The notes: generated from the letters alone by a model not told the origin. DNA of 64,000 nucleotides from Actinoplanes sp. NBRC 103695 (GCF_030269485.1 NZ_BSTL01000010.1:209442-273441); one strand, 5' to 3'. Counted from the stretch's first letter, positions 25,149 to 33,625 are shown. Program-made: numbers and translations.

Positions 25149-25868
25149 CTAGTCATCCAGAATCGCGGCGAAGCGTTCCTCGGCGAGGTCCAATTGATCC
25201 AGGATGTGGTCTCGCGCGGCCATGGAGAGAGGGGTGTCGGGCCGTCCTACGAGCTCTCTCAGCTTGGGTACGAGCGGACGGTACTTGCGCGCCGACCGTT
25301 CGGCCTTGGCCGGCGTGGTGTGCACCACGCCGACGCCGTTGTCGGTGAAGTCGGACACCTTGATCACCCGCGCCCACGGGTCGCGGTCCAGGCTGTCCGT
25401 CACGTGCATCCGGTACTGCTCGTCCCGGTCGCGTGCCGGGTCGTACTCCGGGTTGGTCACCGACCGGACCAGCTCGGAGACGCGGGGGTTGAAGCGCCGC
25501 GCCAGCTCGGCCACCGCGGCGTCGGTGAGTGCCGCGTGGCCGAGGTCGGCGGGCTGCCCGGAGAGCTCGGCCGGATGGTCCTCGACCGCGTCGTGCAGCA
25601 GCGCCGCGGTGATCACGTCCACGTCCCGGATCCCGTAGTACCGGATGATCCGGATCGCCACCCGCAGCAGATGGTTCAGGTAGGGCTCGCGCACCCGCCG
25701 GTCCTCGGCGTGCAGCTCGGCGGCCAGGTCCAGCGCCCGGACCAGCGTTTCCCGCTCGCCCTCGGGGAAGCTGTCGACTTCCAGCCCGAAGCGATCGCGG
25801 AGCCCCGCCTCGCCGTACACCTCGGTGATCGCATGCAACGGCATAGACATCAACATCCGTGGCGCCAT
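25149..25868 (-). CDS. HD-domain phosphohydrolase (RelA/SpoT-like HD_4)
   Basis: About 239 residues. NHLLRVAIRIIRYYGIRDVDVITAALLHDAVEDHP contains the HD pair of the (p)ppGpp-hydrolase-like HD family, and KVSDFTDNG resembles the downstream Asp motif. No synthetase or TGS domain is present, so it may be a small alarmone or nucleotide hydrolase. ATG 25868 is chosen because TATATG (25877-25882) lies 8 bases upstream, fitting a near-leaderless start; ATGs at 25856, 25850 and 25844 are alternatives. Confidence 0.8.
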   Translation of the reverse strand: MAPRMLMSMPLHAITEVYGEAGLRDRFGLEVDSFPEGERETLVRALDLAAELHAEDRRVREPYLNHLLRVAIRIIRYYGIRDVDVITAALLHDAVEDHPAELSGQPADLGHAALTDAAVAELARRFNPRVSELVRSVTNPEYDPARDRDEQYRMHVTDSLDRDPWARVIKVSDFTDNGVGVVHTTPAKAERSARKYRPLVPKLRELVGRPDTPLSMAARDHILDQLDLAEERFAAILDD

Positions 25869-25916
25869 GCCGATCACATATACAGGAACTGGAGCGGCCA
25901 CGGGACTCCGTCGCGC

Positions 25917-25954
25917 CGATTGCCTGCGGAGCGAAGCGGAGCCGTCCTGCTCAG
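25917..25954. repeat. Post-stop lead-in element (copy 3, partial)
   Basis: Minus-strand sequence right after the MHYT gene stop reads GGCTCCGCTTCGCTCCGC, matching the lead-ins at 16200 and 20525. No long hairpin follows here. Confidence 0.5.
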
Positions 25955-26869
25955 TCAGGAAGTGGCCGTGGTCGCTGCCTCGACGGGAGGCTTCGAGGTG
26001 GGCGCGGGGCGGGTGGGGATCGGGCGCGGGGACGGGCTGGGGCGGGAGCGGCGCATCGCGAGGGCCGAGGCCTGCTTGAGCGACCACGGGTTCTCGGCGT
26101 GCACGCCCCGCTTCGGCGTCCCGGCGCCGTCGGTGAAGACCTCCTCGGTCATCGCCTGCAGCGCGCTCAGGGCCATCGCCAGGATGGTCGCCGCGGTGAC
26201 CACGGTGATCGGGACGATCATCAGCAGCGGCCGGATCCCGCTGATCCCTTCGGGCGGGACCGGCGTCAGCTTCACGGTCGTCGCCGCCATCGCGGTGTAG
26301 TGCATGCCGCACACCGCGATCGCCATGACCACGGCGGCGCCGGTGATCGGCACCCAGCCCTTGACCAACTGGGTGAACCAGAGCGCCGCGGTCGCCGCGA
26401 CGACGGCGATGATCGCGGACGCCACCACGAGCGGCATCCGGAACGACAGGTCGCCGGAGACGTGCAGCCCGGCCATCCCGGTGTAGTGCATGGCGACGAT
26501 CCCGGCGCCGGTGAGCACGCCGGCCACCGCGGTCTTGCCGAAGCTGCGCCGGCCGTGCCCGACAACCATCAGGCCGACGCCGACGGTGAGGACGCACAGA
26601 CCGAGGCTGACCATGGTCAGTGCGACGTCGAAACGCACCGGGCTGGCCGGCACGTCGAAGCCGAGCATCGCGGTGAAGTGCATCAGCCAGATGGCGGCGC
26701 CGCCGATCGAGAACGCGGCGATCATCAGCCAGCGGTTGCGACGGCTACGGGTGCGGGCGGAGCGGGCACGCCCGGTGCACACCAGGCCGAGGAAGGAGCC
26801 GAGGAACGCCAGCAGGAAGGCGGCGATCGGATTGAAGACTCCGTACGTGAAGTGATGGACCTCGGCCAC
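25955..26869 (-). CDS. MHYT-domain integral membrane sensor
   Basis: 304 residues, seven hydrophobic segments. Three MHYT-type motifs, MHFTAM, MHYTGM and MHYTAM, sit near the membrane surface and are proposed in the family to bind copper and sense O2, CO or NO. The usual GGDEF/EAL output domain is missing; a basic Ser/Pro-rich tail of about 60 residues follows instead. GTG start with GAGGTG upstream. It may signal through a partner, possibly the downstream HD protein (86-bp gap). Confidence 0.85.
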   Translation of the reverse strand: MAEVHHFTYGVFNPIAAFLLAFLGSFLGLVCTGRARSARTRSRRNRWLMIAAFSIGGAAIWLMHFTAMLGFDVPASPVRFDVALTMVSLGLCVLTVGVGLMVVGHGRRSFGKTAVAGVLTGAGIVAMHYTGMAGLHVSGDLSFRMPLVVASAIIAVVAATAALWFTQLVKGWVPITGAAVVMAIAVCGMHYTAMAATTVKLTPVPPEGISGIRPLLMIVPITVVTAATILAMALSALQAMTEEVFTDGAGTPKRGVHAENPWSLKQASALAMRRSRPSPSPRPIPTRPAPTSKPPVEAATTATS

Positions 26870-26974
26870 GATAGCACCTCGCGAAGAGTTCGGACGGGAA
26901 CGTTCGCGGGGTATTCAGTCACTGACCGGTACACGGTCAACGCACATCGTGTCCGGGTGACGCCGTACATGCAG

Positions 26975-27037
26975 GAACCGGGGCCACCGTATGGCCACCT
27001 CGGGGGAGAGGAGATGACCATACGGCGGTCCCGGTTC
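26975..27037. terminator. Long-loop hairpin between GPGG and MHYT genes
   Basis: Arms GAACCGGGGCCACCGTATGG and CCATACGGCGGTCCCGGTTC pair over 20 positions with two mismatches around a 23-base loop. It follows the minus-strand GPGG gene by 49 bases and precedes the MHYT start, so it probably terminates the GPGG transcript. Confidence 0.6.
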
Positions 27038-27086
27038 GGGGTCAGCCGTCCAACGGGGGATGGGAAGGGACAGGGGAGTGGGTGGA

Positions 27087-27230
27087 TCAGGTGAAGATGC
27101 TGACGCCACCGGGGCCCACGAGGAGGCCGACGATGATCAGAATGACACCCCAGAGGATCTGCCGCCGGAACAACGCGAGGATGCCGGCGACCACGAGAAT
27201 GACTGCGAGAATCCAGAGCAACAGGTCCAT
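27087..27230 (-). CDS. GPGG-motif small membrane protein
   Basis: 47 residues. Two hydrophobic helices separated by FRRQ (MDLLLWILAVILVVAG...ILWGVILIIVGLLV) end in GPGGVSIFT. The GPGG ending and two-helix hairpin match the small actinobacterial membrane family named for that motif; its function is not known. Codons are G/C-ended. No strong ribosome binding site. It is too short for a typical length cut-off but has a clear start, stop and downstream hairpin. Confidence 0.8.
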   Translation of the reverse strand: MDLLLWILAVILVVAGILALFRRQILWGVILIIVGLLVGPGGVSIFT

Positions 27231-27266
27231 GCTCAGCGGATACCCGACCCCGGAAATCCGGAAACC

Positions 27267-28010
27267 TCATGCGTGCACAAGTGTTACCTCCGCCTCATCG
27301 GACAGCAGCTGGTAGACGTTGTAGGCCTGCTTGATGACCGGGTGCGCCACGTTGCGGACCGGCACGCCGCCCGGCGTACGCCCGCGCTCGGTGCCGTGGT
27401 GAGCGTGCCCGTGCAGGGCCAGCGTGGCGCCGGCCGCGTCGATCGCCCGGCCCAGCTGGTACGACCCCAGGAACGCGTGGATCTCCGGCGGCTCACCGGC
27501 CAGCGTCTCCGGCACCGGGGCGTAGTGGGTGAGCGCCACCAGGGCGTCGCACTCCACCCCGGTCAGGGCCGCCTCCAGCCGGTTCGCGGCGTCCTCGCCG
27601 ACGCGTACGAAGTCCTTCATCTCCCGCTCGCCGAAGTTGCTCGCACAGGTCCCGCCGAAGCCGCCGCCGAAGCCCTTGACGCCGGCGACCCCGAGCCGCC
27701 GCCCGCCCAGCTCCAGCACCGCGGACGTGCCTTCGAGCACGGTGATCCCGGCGTCGGTGAGCACGGTGGACACCGCGTCCTGCTGGTCGCTCTGGTGATC
27801 GTGGTTGCCGAGCACGGTGACCACCGGGACGGCCAGCCCGCCGAACTCGGTGACGAAGCTGCGAGCCTCCTCGACCGTCCCGTGCCGGGTCAGGTCGCCG
27901 GCGATGAGCAGCGCGTCGGCCACCTCGGGCAGCTGCTCGAGGGCCGGCCGGTAGCGGCCGACGACGTCGTGGTCCACGTGCACGTCGCCGACCGCGGCAA
28001 CCCGGATCAT
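27267..28010 (-). CDS. Calcineurin-like metallophosphoesterase
   Basis: 247 residues. Motifs in order: GDVHVD, LLIAGDLTRHG, VLGNHDHQ, ALTHYAP and LHGHAHHG, all dimetal ligands of the calcineurin-like fold. Cytosolic. The substrate is unknown. ATG overlaps the BON gene by ATGA, the third gene of a coupled operon with the nucleotidyltransferase and BON protein. Confidence 0.9.
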   Translation of the reverse strand: MIRVAAVGDVHVDHDVVGRYRPALEQLPEVADALLIAGDLTRHGTVEEARSFVTEFGGLAVPVVTVLGNHDHQSDQQDAVSTVLTDAGITVLEGTSAVLELGGRRLGVAGVKGFGGGFGGTCASNFGEREMKDFVRVGEDAANRLEAALTGVECDALVALTHYAPVPETLAGEPPEIHAFLGSYQLGRAIDAAGATLALHGHAHHGTERGRTPGGVPVRNVAHPVIKQAYNVYQLLSDEAEVTLVHA

Positions 28011-28261
28011 GAGATCTCCTCGGCGTCGACCGGCACGGACGTGCGGGTGATCCCGATGTCGCAGGTGATCTCCACGTCGGGGAAGCGCTCGGTGATCCGG
28101 CGGCAGATCTCGGCGCGCCGCTCGGGGCTCTCCACCTCGCCGCCGAGCACCACCGACTGCTCGCGGCGCTGCACGGTGATGCCCTGCTCGGCGACCCGGT
28201 CGTCCTCGGTGAGCAGCCGCTGGATCTCCGCCTCCAGGTAATCGTCGACCTGACGCGTCAT
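28007..28261 (-). CDS. Small BON-domain protein
   Basis: 84 residues: one BON-like domain (LEAEIQRLLTEDDRVAEQGITVQRREQSVVLGGEVESPERRAEICRRITERFPDVEI). There is no signal peptide, so unlike OsmY-type BON proteins it is probably cytosolic. Overlaps both neighbours by ATGA. Confidence 0.85.
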   Translation of the reverse strand: MTRQVDDYLEAEIQRLLTEDDRVAEQGITVQRREQSVVLGGEVESPERRAEICRRITERFPDVEITCDIGITRTSVPVDAEEIS

Positions 28262-28812
28262 GCCGGTACCACCTCCAGCCTCTCCAGCAGCACCAGGAAC
28301 GCCTCCGCGTACGGCGACTGCGCGGTCTCCTTGCGGACCCGCTCCCAGTCGATCTGTTCGCGCAGTGAGCGCGCCACCGGCAGCCCGGTCGCGAAGTCGC
28401 AGTAGTGCTGGGTGTAGCTGAGCAGCTTGTGCACCATCAGCTGGGTGGCGGACAGCACCGGCATCGCGATCGCCTCGACCGGGCGCATGACGGTGTCGGT
28501 CAGCGTGGCGTCGGTCACGGGCAGCTCGACCGGGCGGTAGATCAGGTCCACCATCCGGCCTTCGTCGAACACCTTGACCAGCCAGTCCTCGGGTGGCTGC
28601 TCGGTCTCGAAGCCGACCGACGCCAGTTCCTCGAGCGCGCGTTCCTTGTCCTGCTCACGGATGAGGAAGTCGACGTCGTGGTCGCTGGAGTGGCCGCCGT
28701 GGGCGTACACGGCGAAGCTCCCGCCCAGCGCGAACGGGATTTCCGCCTGCTTGAGCACGGAGGCGACCCGTTTGAGCGTGGTGGCGAGTCCCTCGTCGAC
28801 CCGGTGCGGCAT
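28258..28812 (-). CDS. Nucleotidyltransferase-fold protein
   Basis: 184 residues. The polymerase-beta-like motif is present: LGGSFAVYAHGG then DHDVDFLI (GG[S]...DxD). It resembles stand-alone nucleotidyltransferases of the DUF6036 or AbiEii/MNT groups. AGGAGA is placed correctly before ATG 28812; the frame to 28935 would overlap the divergent promoter. First gene of the three-gene coupled operon. No antitoxin-like HEPN partner is visible next to it, so a toxin role is not supported. Confidence 0.75.
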   Translation of the reverse strand: MPHRVDEGLATTLKRVASVLKQAEIPFALGGSFAVYAHGGHSSDHDVDFLIREQDKERALEELASVGFETEQPPEDWLVKVFDEGRMVDLIYRPVELPVTDATLTDTVMRPVEAIAMPVLSATQLMVHKLLSYTQHYCDFATGLPVARSLREQIDWERVRKETAQSPYAEAFLVLLERLEVVPA

Positions 28813-28892
28813 GGCGTCTCCTGTCGTTGCTGCGAACTCGTACTCTTCGTCGCATTCTCGTACCCAGAGCGGGGCCCGGAGGAACGGAACGC

Positions 28893-29657
28893 GTGACACC
28901 CCTGAGTACCGTCGGTGGGGTGCCCTTGAACTCACCGTTCCCGCGCTCCGTGGCGCTCATCGGGATCGACGGGTCCGGAAAGACCACGCAGGCCCACCGG
29001 CTGGCCGAGACCCTGGCCGCCGAGGGCGTGCGCGCGGTCTACCGGCGTAACGCCGGTGGCCGGCACTTCGTCGGCCGGATCGCCGCCTGGTTCGGGCGGC
29101 CGGACGCCGAGGCCCTGGTCGGACGCCGCGCGATGCTGGTGATCGAGTCGGTGCTGCGCTGGGGAGCGCTGGTCCGGACGCTGTTGCGCCGCGCGGTCAC
29201 CGGCGAGACGGCGGTGATGGACCGGTACGCCTACTGCCAGTACGCCAGCATGCGCTCGCACCGGGCCAAGCCGGTCGCCGAGCGCCGTGCCCGGCTGGCC
29301 TACCGCCTGTTCCCGGCGCCCGACGTCACGCTCCTGCTGGCCGTCAGTCCGGTGGTGGCCCAGGCCCGGATCGACGCCCGTGGGTACGACCACGAGGAGC
29401 TCGACTACCTGGAGCGGGCGGACGCGGCGTACCGGTCGCTGCCGGAGTTCGGTTCCTTCGTGGTGATCGACGCCAACGGCACCCCGGACGAGGTGGCCGC
29501 CGCCCTCCGCGCGGCCCTCCCGGCATGGGAACCGTCCCTCATCCCGCACCCGCGAGCGTCGGCCCTGCTCGCCGGCTCGCGGAGCACCGTGCTGGCTTTC
29601 GGCTCCCTGCTCGCCGGGGTGGCCGTCCTGGGCTACCAGCTGCTGGAGAGCTTCTGA
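28893..29657 (+). CDS. Thymidylate-kinase-like P-loop protein with C-terminal membrane helix
   Basis: 254 residues. P-loop GIDGSGKTT at about 24-32, VMDRYAYCQYAS as the DRY-type base/phosphate motif, and an arginine-containing LID region (RIDARGYDHEELDYLERADAAYRSL). After a basic Pro-rich linker, residues about 230-252 form a hydrophobic helix (TVLAFGSLLAGVAVLGYQLL), which normal Tmk lacks. It is probably a membrane-tethered nucleoside monophosphate kinase homologue. GTG 28893 has GGAGGAA about 9 bases upstream; GTG 28920 is an alternative. Confidence 0.8.
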   Translation: MTPLSTVGGVPLNSPFPRSVALIGIDGSGKTTQAHRLAETLAAEGVRAVYRRNAGGRHFVGRIAAWFGRPDAEALVGRRAMLVIESVLRWGALVRTLLRRAVTGETAVMDRYAYCQYASMRSHRAKPVAERRARLAYRLFPAPDVTLLLAVSPVVAQARIDARGYDHEELDYLERADAAYRSLPEFGSFVVIDANGTPDEVAAALRAALPAWEPSLIPHPRASALLAGSRSTVLAFGSLLAGVAVLGYQLLESF

Positions 29658-29705
29658 CAGGGAGGGTGCGGGCCGCACGTACCGCTCGGCGCTACCACTG
29701 AATGA

Positions 29706-30386
29706 TCAGGCCTGGCCGTAGACCGGGACGGTGGCGCCGCTGGTCGGCTTGGAGTCGTCGCCGGCCAGGAAGAGGATGACCTTGGCGATGTCCGCCGGGT
29801 CGACCCACCTGCTCTGGTCGCCGGGCATGCCGTCGCGGTTCGTCGGCGTGTCGATCACGCTCGGCAGCACGGTGTTGCACCGCACGCCCTGGCCCTTGTA
29901 CTCGACCGCCACCGCGTTGGCGAAGGCCAGCACCGCCGCCTTGGCGGTCACGTAGCCTGCCGCGCCCGGGAACGGCGCCACCGCGGCCCGGGACGACACG
30001 CAGACCACCGAGCCGCCGCCGTTGGCCACGAGCACCGGGAGCGCGGCCTGGGTGACCAGGTACGTCGGGCGCAGGTTCACCGTGAGCATCGCCTCGAAGT
30101 CCTCGACCGGCGTCTCGTGCACGCGTCCACTCCCCGCGTACCCGCCGACCAGATTGACCACCGCGGACAGTGGCGCCGCCGCACCGGGCCCGGAGGCGAC
30201 GCCGATCGCGTTCTCGACTTCCGCCCGCGACGTGAGATCGGCCACGACGCTCTCGGCCCCGGCGGGCAGCCGGTCGGCCGAGCCGGCCCGGACGGGTGCC
30301 ACGACCCGCCACCCCGCTTCCAGAAATGTCGCGACGACAGCCGTGCCCAGCCCGCCCGTTCCACCGGTGATCAGCGCGGTACGCAT
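29706..30386 (-). CDS. Short-chain dehydrogenase/reductase
   Basis: 226 residues. NAD(P)-binding TGGTGGLG, NLVGG, active-site Ser in VVCVSSRAAVAPFPGAAGYVTAK with the YxxxK pair. Classical SDR, cytosolic; substrate unknown. AGGAGAG lies before ATG 30386. Appears monocistronic. Confidence 0.88.
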   Translation of the reverse strand: MRTALITGGTGGLGTAVVATFLEAGWRVVAPVRAGSADRLPAGAESVVADLTSRAEVENAIGVASGPGAAAPLSAVVNLVGGYAGSGRVHETPVEDFEAMLTVNLRPTYLVTQAALPVLVANGGGSVVCVSSRAAVAPFPGAAGYVTAKAAVLAFANAVAVEYKGQGVRCNTVLPSVIDTPTNRDGMPGDQSRWVDPADIAKVILFLAGDDSKPTSGATVPVYGQA

Positions 30387-30923
30387 GTGTGCTCTCCTGT
30401 GTTTTCCGTCACGTCAGGTTGTCGAATTTGCTCGACGGGGCAGTCGTTTACAGAAACGATGGTCACCCGTCCGGTAGTCACCCTTCCAGGCGAGTGATCT
30501 GCGGCGCAGCGTGGCGCATTGTGACGGTGGTCCCGTTCCGAGACGCCATTACCGGCGCCCGTTTGCGTCAAGGTGTGCGACAGGCGGCCGATCAGACGTC
30601 TGAACCCTCCCGGCTGCCAAGCCGTACAGGGTAGTGACGAGCATCGCAGCACTGGTCGTGATGCCCGTCGCTGTGACGGATGAGGGGCCGATGGTGTGAT
30701 GAAGCGGGCGAAGGGTATGCGTTCGTGGACGCATCCAACGCCGGGTGTGGCTCCGAATGCCTTGTCGATGGCGTCGTTCAGTAACTATGCATCGGGCTCT
30801 CAGCCAGCGCTCAGACACTCATGACACTTTCGACTCACCAGCCAGGAATCACCGCGACACGCCATCTGTTGTGTAAGTGGCAGTTCGGCATCGCGGAACT
30901 GCAGCCGTTACGGGGAGGGACCG
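30387..30923. other. Long leader/intergenic region before sigma factor (537 bp)
   Basis: No credible gene: short open frames on both strands have poor G/C-ended codon use and no family pattern. It is moderately AT-richer than the genes and divergent, so it probably holds the SDR and sigma-factor promoters and a long 5' leader. I could not pick a convincing promoter. Confidence 0.4.
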
Positions 30924-31925
30924 ATGGACGCAGGTAACGCCCGTAACAGGGTTAGCGAAGGCAACGAGGGGACCGTGGGCAACGTGGAGAAGAACACCGT
31001 CATGCGGACCGATGAGGTGGCCGAGGAGCGCGACCTCGTCGGAGTCTACCTGCACGAGATCTCCAGGACGCCGCTGCTCGACGCCGCCCGGGAGGTCGAG
31101 CTCTCCAAGAGCATCGAGGCCGGCCTGTACGCCGAGCACCTGCTCGAGGAGGACAAGATTCGTCGCGGCGTGAGCCGTGAGGAGCTGGAGCAGGTCGTCA
31201 CCGACGGCCGGCGCGCCAAGGATCTGTTCATCCGGGCCAACCTGCGATTGGTGGTCTCGATCGCCCGGCGGTACGTGCGCTCGGGCATGCCGATGCTCGA
31301 CCTCATCCAGGAGGGCAACACCGGCCTGGTCCGCGCGGTCGAGAAGTTCGACTATGAGCGCGGCTACAAGTTCTCGACGTACGCGACGTGGTGGATCCGC
31401 CAGGCGATCAGCCGAGCCATCGCCCAGCAGGAGCGCACCGTGCGCCTGCCCGTGCACCTGGTCGAGGACGTCAACCGGATGCGCAACGTGACCCGCCAGC
31501 TCGTTCGCGAGCTCGGCGCCGACCCCGAGCCCGAGCAGGTCGCCAAGGCGCTCGGCGTGACCGTCGAGCGGGTCGGCGAGCTCACCCGCTGGGCGCAGGA
31601 CACGGTGTCGCTGGACACCCCGGTCGGCGACGACGGCGACACCAATCTCGGTGACCTGGTGGCCGACAGCGACGCCCCCTCGCCCGAGGAGATCGTGCTG
31701 ACCGCCCTGGAGCGGTCGCGCATCGAGGGTCTGCTCAACCACCTCGACGACCGGTCGGCCGGCATCATGCGTGCCCGGTACGGCTTGGAGGACGGCCGCG
31801 AGCACTCGCTCACCGAGGTCGCCTCCCGGTTCTCGCTCTCCCGCGAGCGGATCCGTCAGCTGGAGATCCAGGCGCTCGGCCGGCTGCGTGAGCTGGCCCG
31901 GGCCGAGGGCCTGCAGGCCGCCTGA
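30924..31925 (+). CDS. Group 2 sigma-70 factor (SigB/HrdD-like)
   Basis: 333 residues. Region 1.2 (DLVGVYLHEISRTPLL), region 2 (LFIRANLRLVVSIARRYV...LDLIQEGNTGLVRAVEKFDYERGYKFSTYATWWIRQAI), region 3 (RTVRLPVHLVEDVNRM) and region 4 (EVASRFSLSRERIRQLEIQALGRLR) are complete. There is no long region 1.1, so it is a group 2 non-essential factor rather than the principal one. GGGGAGGG precedes the ATG. Confidence 0.95.
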   Translation: MDAGNARNRVSEGNEGTVGNVEKNTVMRTDEVAEERDLVGVYLHEISRTPLLDAAREVELSKSIEAGLYAEHLLEEDKIRRGVSREELEQVVTDGRRAKDLFIRANLRLVVSIARRYVRSGMPMLDLIQEGNTGLVRAVEKFDYERGYKFSTYATWWIRQAISRAIAQQERTVRLPVHLVEDVNRMRNVTRQLVRELGADPEPEQVAKALGVTVERVGELTRWAQDTVSLDTPVGDDGDTNLGDLVADSDAPSPEEIVLTALERSRIEGLLNHLDDRSAGIMRARYGLEDGREHSLTEVASRFSLSRERIRQLEIQALGRLRELARAEGLQAA

Positions 31926-31938
31926 CCTGTTACGACGA

Positions 31939-31974
31939 AACAGCCCGGCTCCCCCGAAGGGGAGCCGGGCTGTT
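31939..31974. terminator. Perfect 16-bp hairpin between convergent genes
   Basis: AACAGCCCGGCTCCCC and its complement around a CGAA tetraloop, 13 bases after the sigma factor stop and 17 bases from the convergent NlpC gene stop. It serves both genes. Confidence 0.9.
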
Positions 31975-31991
31975 CGCTGTGCTGGTGGGTC

Positions 31992-32951
31992 TTACTTGAC
32001 CCGGCCGTACCCGGTCGGGGACATCACGTTCAGCGAGCGCTTCTTCACCGGTTCGCCGGCGCGCGAGGCGTCGATCATCATGCCTCCGCCGACGTAGAGC
32101 CCGACGTGTCCGCCGTTGCGGAAGAAGACCAGGTCACCTGCTTGCAAGTCGCCCTTGCTGATCGGTGTGGTCGCGCCGATCTGCGCGGAGGCCTTGTGGG
32201 GCAGGGACTTGCCCGCCGCGCGCCAGGCCGCCGAGGTCAGGCCGGAGCAGTCGTAGCCGTCCGGGCCGTCGGCGCCGAACTTGTACATCACGCCGATGGC
32301 GTTGTAGGCGAAGGTGACCGCCTTGCCCGCAGAGCCGGCGATCTTCGGGATCGGACCGCTGTACTTGCTGCCGGACGACGTGGGACTGCCGAAGGCGGCG
32401 CTCCGCATGTCGTACAGCTTCTTGAGGTCGTTCTCGATCTTCTTCTTACGCTTCGCCAACTCGTTGAGCTGTGCCGTCTGCTTCGCCTGAACGGTTTTCA
32501 GCGCGGCTTGACGCTCGTCGTAGTTCTGCGTGGTCGAGACGTAGTTGTTGATCTTGCGCTGCCGGTCGCGCGTCATCTGCTCGAGGACGGTCATCCGGTC
32601 GAGCAGGTTGCTCGGGCCCTCGAGCACCACGTTCATGGTGCCGACGTCGCCCTGCTTGTACGCGGTCGCGGCGAGGTCGCCCATCTGCGCCGTGGCGACC
32701 TTGAGCTGCTCCTTGGCCGGGCCGAGCGATTTGGTCAGCGCGACCTGGTCGGCCTTGGTCTTGTTCAGATCGATCTTCATGCCGTTGAAGGACTCGACAA
32801 CGTCCTCGAGATCGTCCGACGCCTTCTGGATCTTCTTGTTGATCTCGGTCTTGGACGGTTCCGCATGAGCGGCCGTCGCGGCCGTTCCGGTGAGCGCCAG
32901 CGCCATGACGGCGACGGCGACTGCCCGGAACCTCGTACGGGCGTGAGACAA
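31992..32951 (-). CDS. Secreted NlpC/P60 peptidoglycan hydrolase
   Basis: 319 residues. Signal peptide ending AHA|E (about residue 30), a long coiled-coil region (about 35-190, ...KRKKKIENDLKKLY), then an NlpC/P60 domain with catalytic Cys in YDCSGL, His in GGHVGLYV and the third polar residue region IDASRAGEP. A RipA-like D,L-endopeptidase that cuts stem peptides during growth or division. TTG 32951 start. The 5' leader is a c-di-AMP riboswitch. Confidence 0.93.
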   Translation of the reverse strand: MSHARTRFRAVAVAVMALALTGTAATAAHAEPSKTEINKKIQKASDDLEDVVESFNGMKIDLNKTKADQVALTKSLGPAKEQLKVATAQMGDLAATAYKQGDVGTMNVVLEGPSNLLDRMTVLEQMTRDRQRKINNYVSTTQNYDERQAALKTVQAKQTAQLNELAKRKKKIENDLKKLYDMRSAAFGSPTSSGSKYSGPIPKIAGSAGKAVTFAYNAIGVMYKFGADGPDGYDCSGLTSAAWRAAGKSLPHKASAQIGATTPISKGDLQAGDLVFFRNGGHVGLYVGGGMMIDASRAGEPVKKRSLNVMSPTGYGRVK

Positions 32952-32959
32952 CGCTGAGA

Positions 32960-33090
32960 GGCCTTTCTTCCGCGTGGCCGCCTACCGGGTTAGCTGGCTG
33001 CCGAATCTCAGATGCTCAGCGGGCTGGAAGAAGGCCCTACCGCTTCGCGGATTCACCCCGGGTGCTCGGTTCCCCGATTCGTCGCGACGG
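32960..33090 (-). ncRNA. c-di-AMP (ydaO-yuaA) riboswitch
   Basis: Minus-strand leader 8 bases or more before the NlpC gene carries the ydaO hallmarks in order: CGGGGAACCGAG, GGGGTGAATCC (33049-33059), AGGGCCTTCTTCC, GATTCGGCAGCC (32996-33007) and GCTAACCCGGTAGGCGG (32978-32994), then GGAAGAAAGGCC. In actinobacteria this class commonly precedes cell-wall hydrolase genes and turns them off when c-di-AMP is high. Ends are approximate. Confidence 0.9.
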
Positions 33091-33200
33091 TCATGACGCG
33101 GTCGGCTGGGGGGTGACCGCGGCACGCCCGCCGATCAGACTCGGCGGCGCTGGTTCGGCGCCACCGGAGGGTTGTGGCTGCGGACCGGACCAACCGCATT

Positions 33201-33228
33201 AACTTATCGATGGATCTCCGAAAAGCAA
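33201..33228 (-). promoter_or_regulatory. Candidate promoter for the riboswitch transcript
   Basis: On the minus strand TTGCTT (33223-33228) and TAAGTT (33201-33206) are separated by 16 bases, in the only clearly AT-rich stretch of the region. An ATCGATGG / CCATCGAT inverted repeat (33206-33213, 33250-33257) flanks it. Confidence 0.4.
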
Positions 33229-33279
33229 GTTTTCAAAGAGTTATTTAAGCCATCGATCGCGCCGCGTATTTATTCGAAT

Positions 33280-33615
33280 TCAGCGCGTGACCTCAACGGC
33301 TGAATCGGACTTTTCGGAATTGGTGCCGATCCAATTGCGGGTCACTTTCCGCTCCGCCCAGAACGACAGGAACGGGATGGTGCCGGCGAGCATCACCAGC
33401 AGCATCCGGCTCAGCGGCCAGTGCACGCGGCGGCCCAGGTCGAAGGTGGCCAGCACGTACACGATGAAGAGGAAGCCGTGCGCCGGGCCGATGCCCGCGA
33501 CCACGGCATCGTTGTCGCCGAGGTACTTCAGCGGCATGCCCACCAGGACCAGGGCGATCAGGACCACACCGACGATCCAGGCGATGATCCGATAACGGGT
33601 GAGGGCTCCCTGCAC
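33280..33615 (-). CDS. DUF3817 membrane protein
   Basis: 111 residues, three to four hydrophobic segments (RIIAWIVGVVLIALVLVGMPLKY, HGFLFIVYVLATFDL, MLLVMLAGTIPFLSFWAERKV). GMPLKY and FWAERKV are typical of DUF3817. GTG start preceded by AAGGAAAG. Follows the next gene by 10 bases in the same operon. Function unknown. Confidence 0.88.
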   Translation of the reverse strand: MQGALTRYRIIAWIVGVVLIALVLVGMPLKYLGDNDAVVAGIGPAHGFLFIVYVLATFDLGRRVHWPLSRMLLVMLAGTIPFLSFWAERKVTRNWIGTNSEKSDSAVEVTR

Positions 33616-33625
33616 GGTGCTTTCC

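Noticed and set aside
16197..25954. Insertion sequence ends
   Set aside because: The repeated post-stop elements have no transposase, target duplications or matching terminal repeats.
27060..28241. Plus-strand frames across 27.06-28.24 kb
   Set aside because: They are antisense to the GPGG, metallophosphoesterase and BON genes, all of which have family motifs.
28258..28812. MNT/HEPN toxin-antitoxin module
   Set aside because: A nucleotidyltransferase fold is present but the neighbour is a BON protein, with no HEPN-like partner.
30389..30818. Short ORFs in the sigma factor leader
   Set aside because: Poor third-position GC, no ribosome binding sites, and no family pattern.
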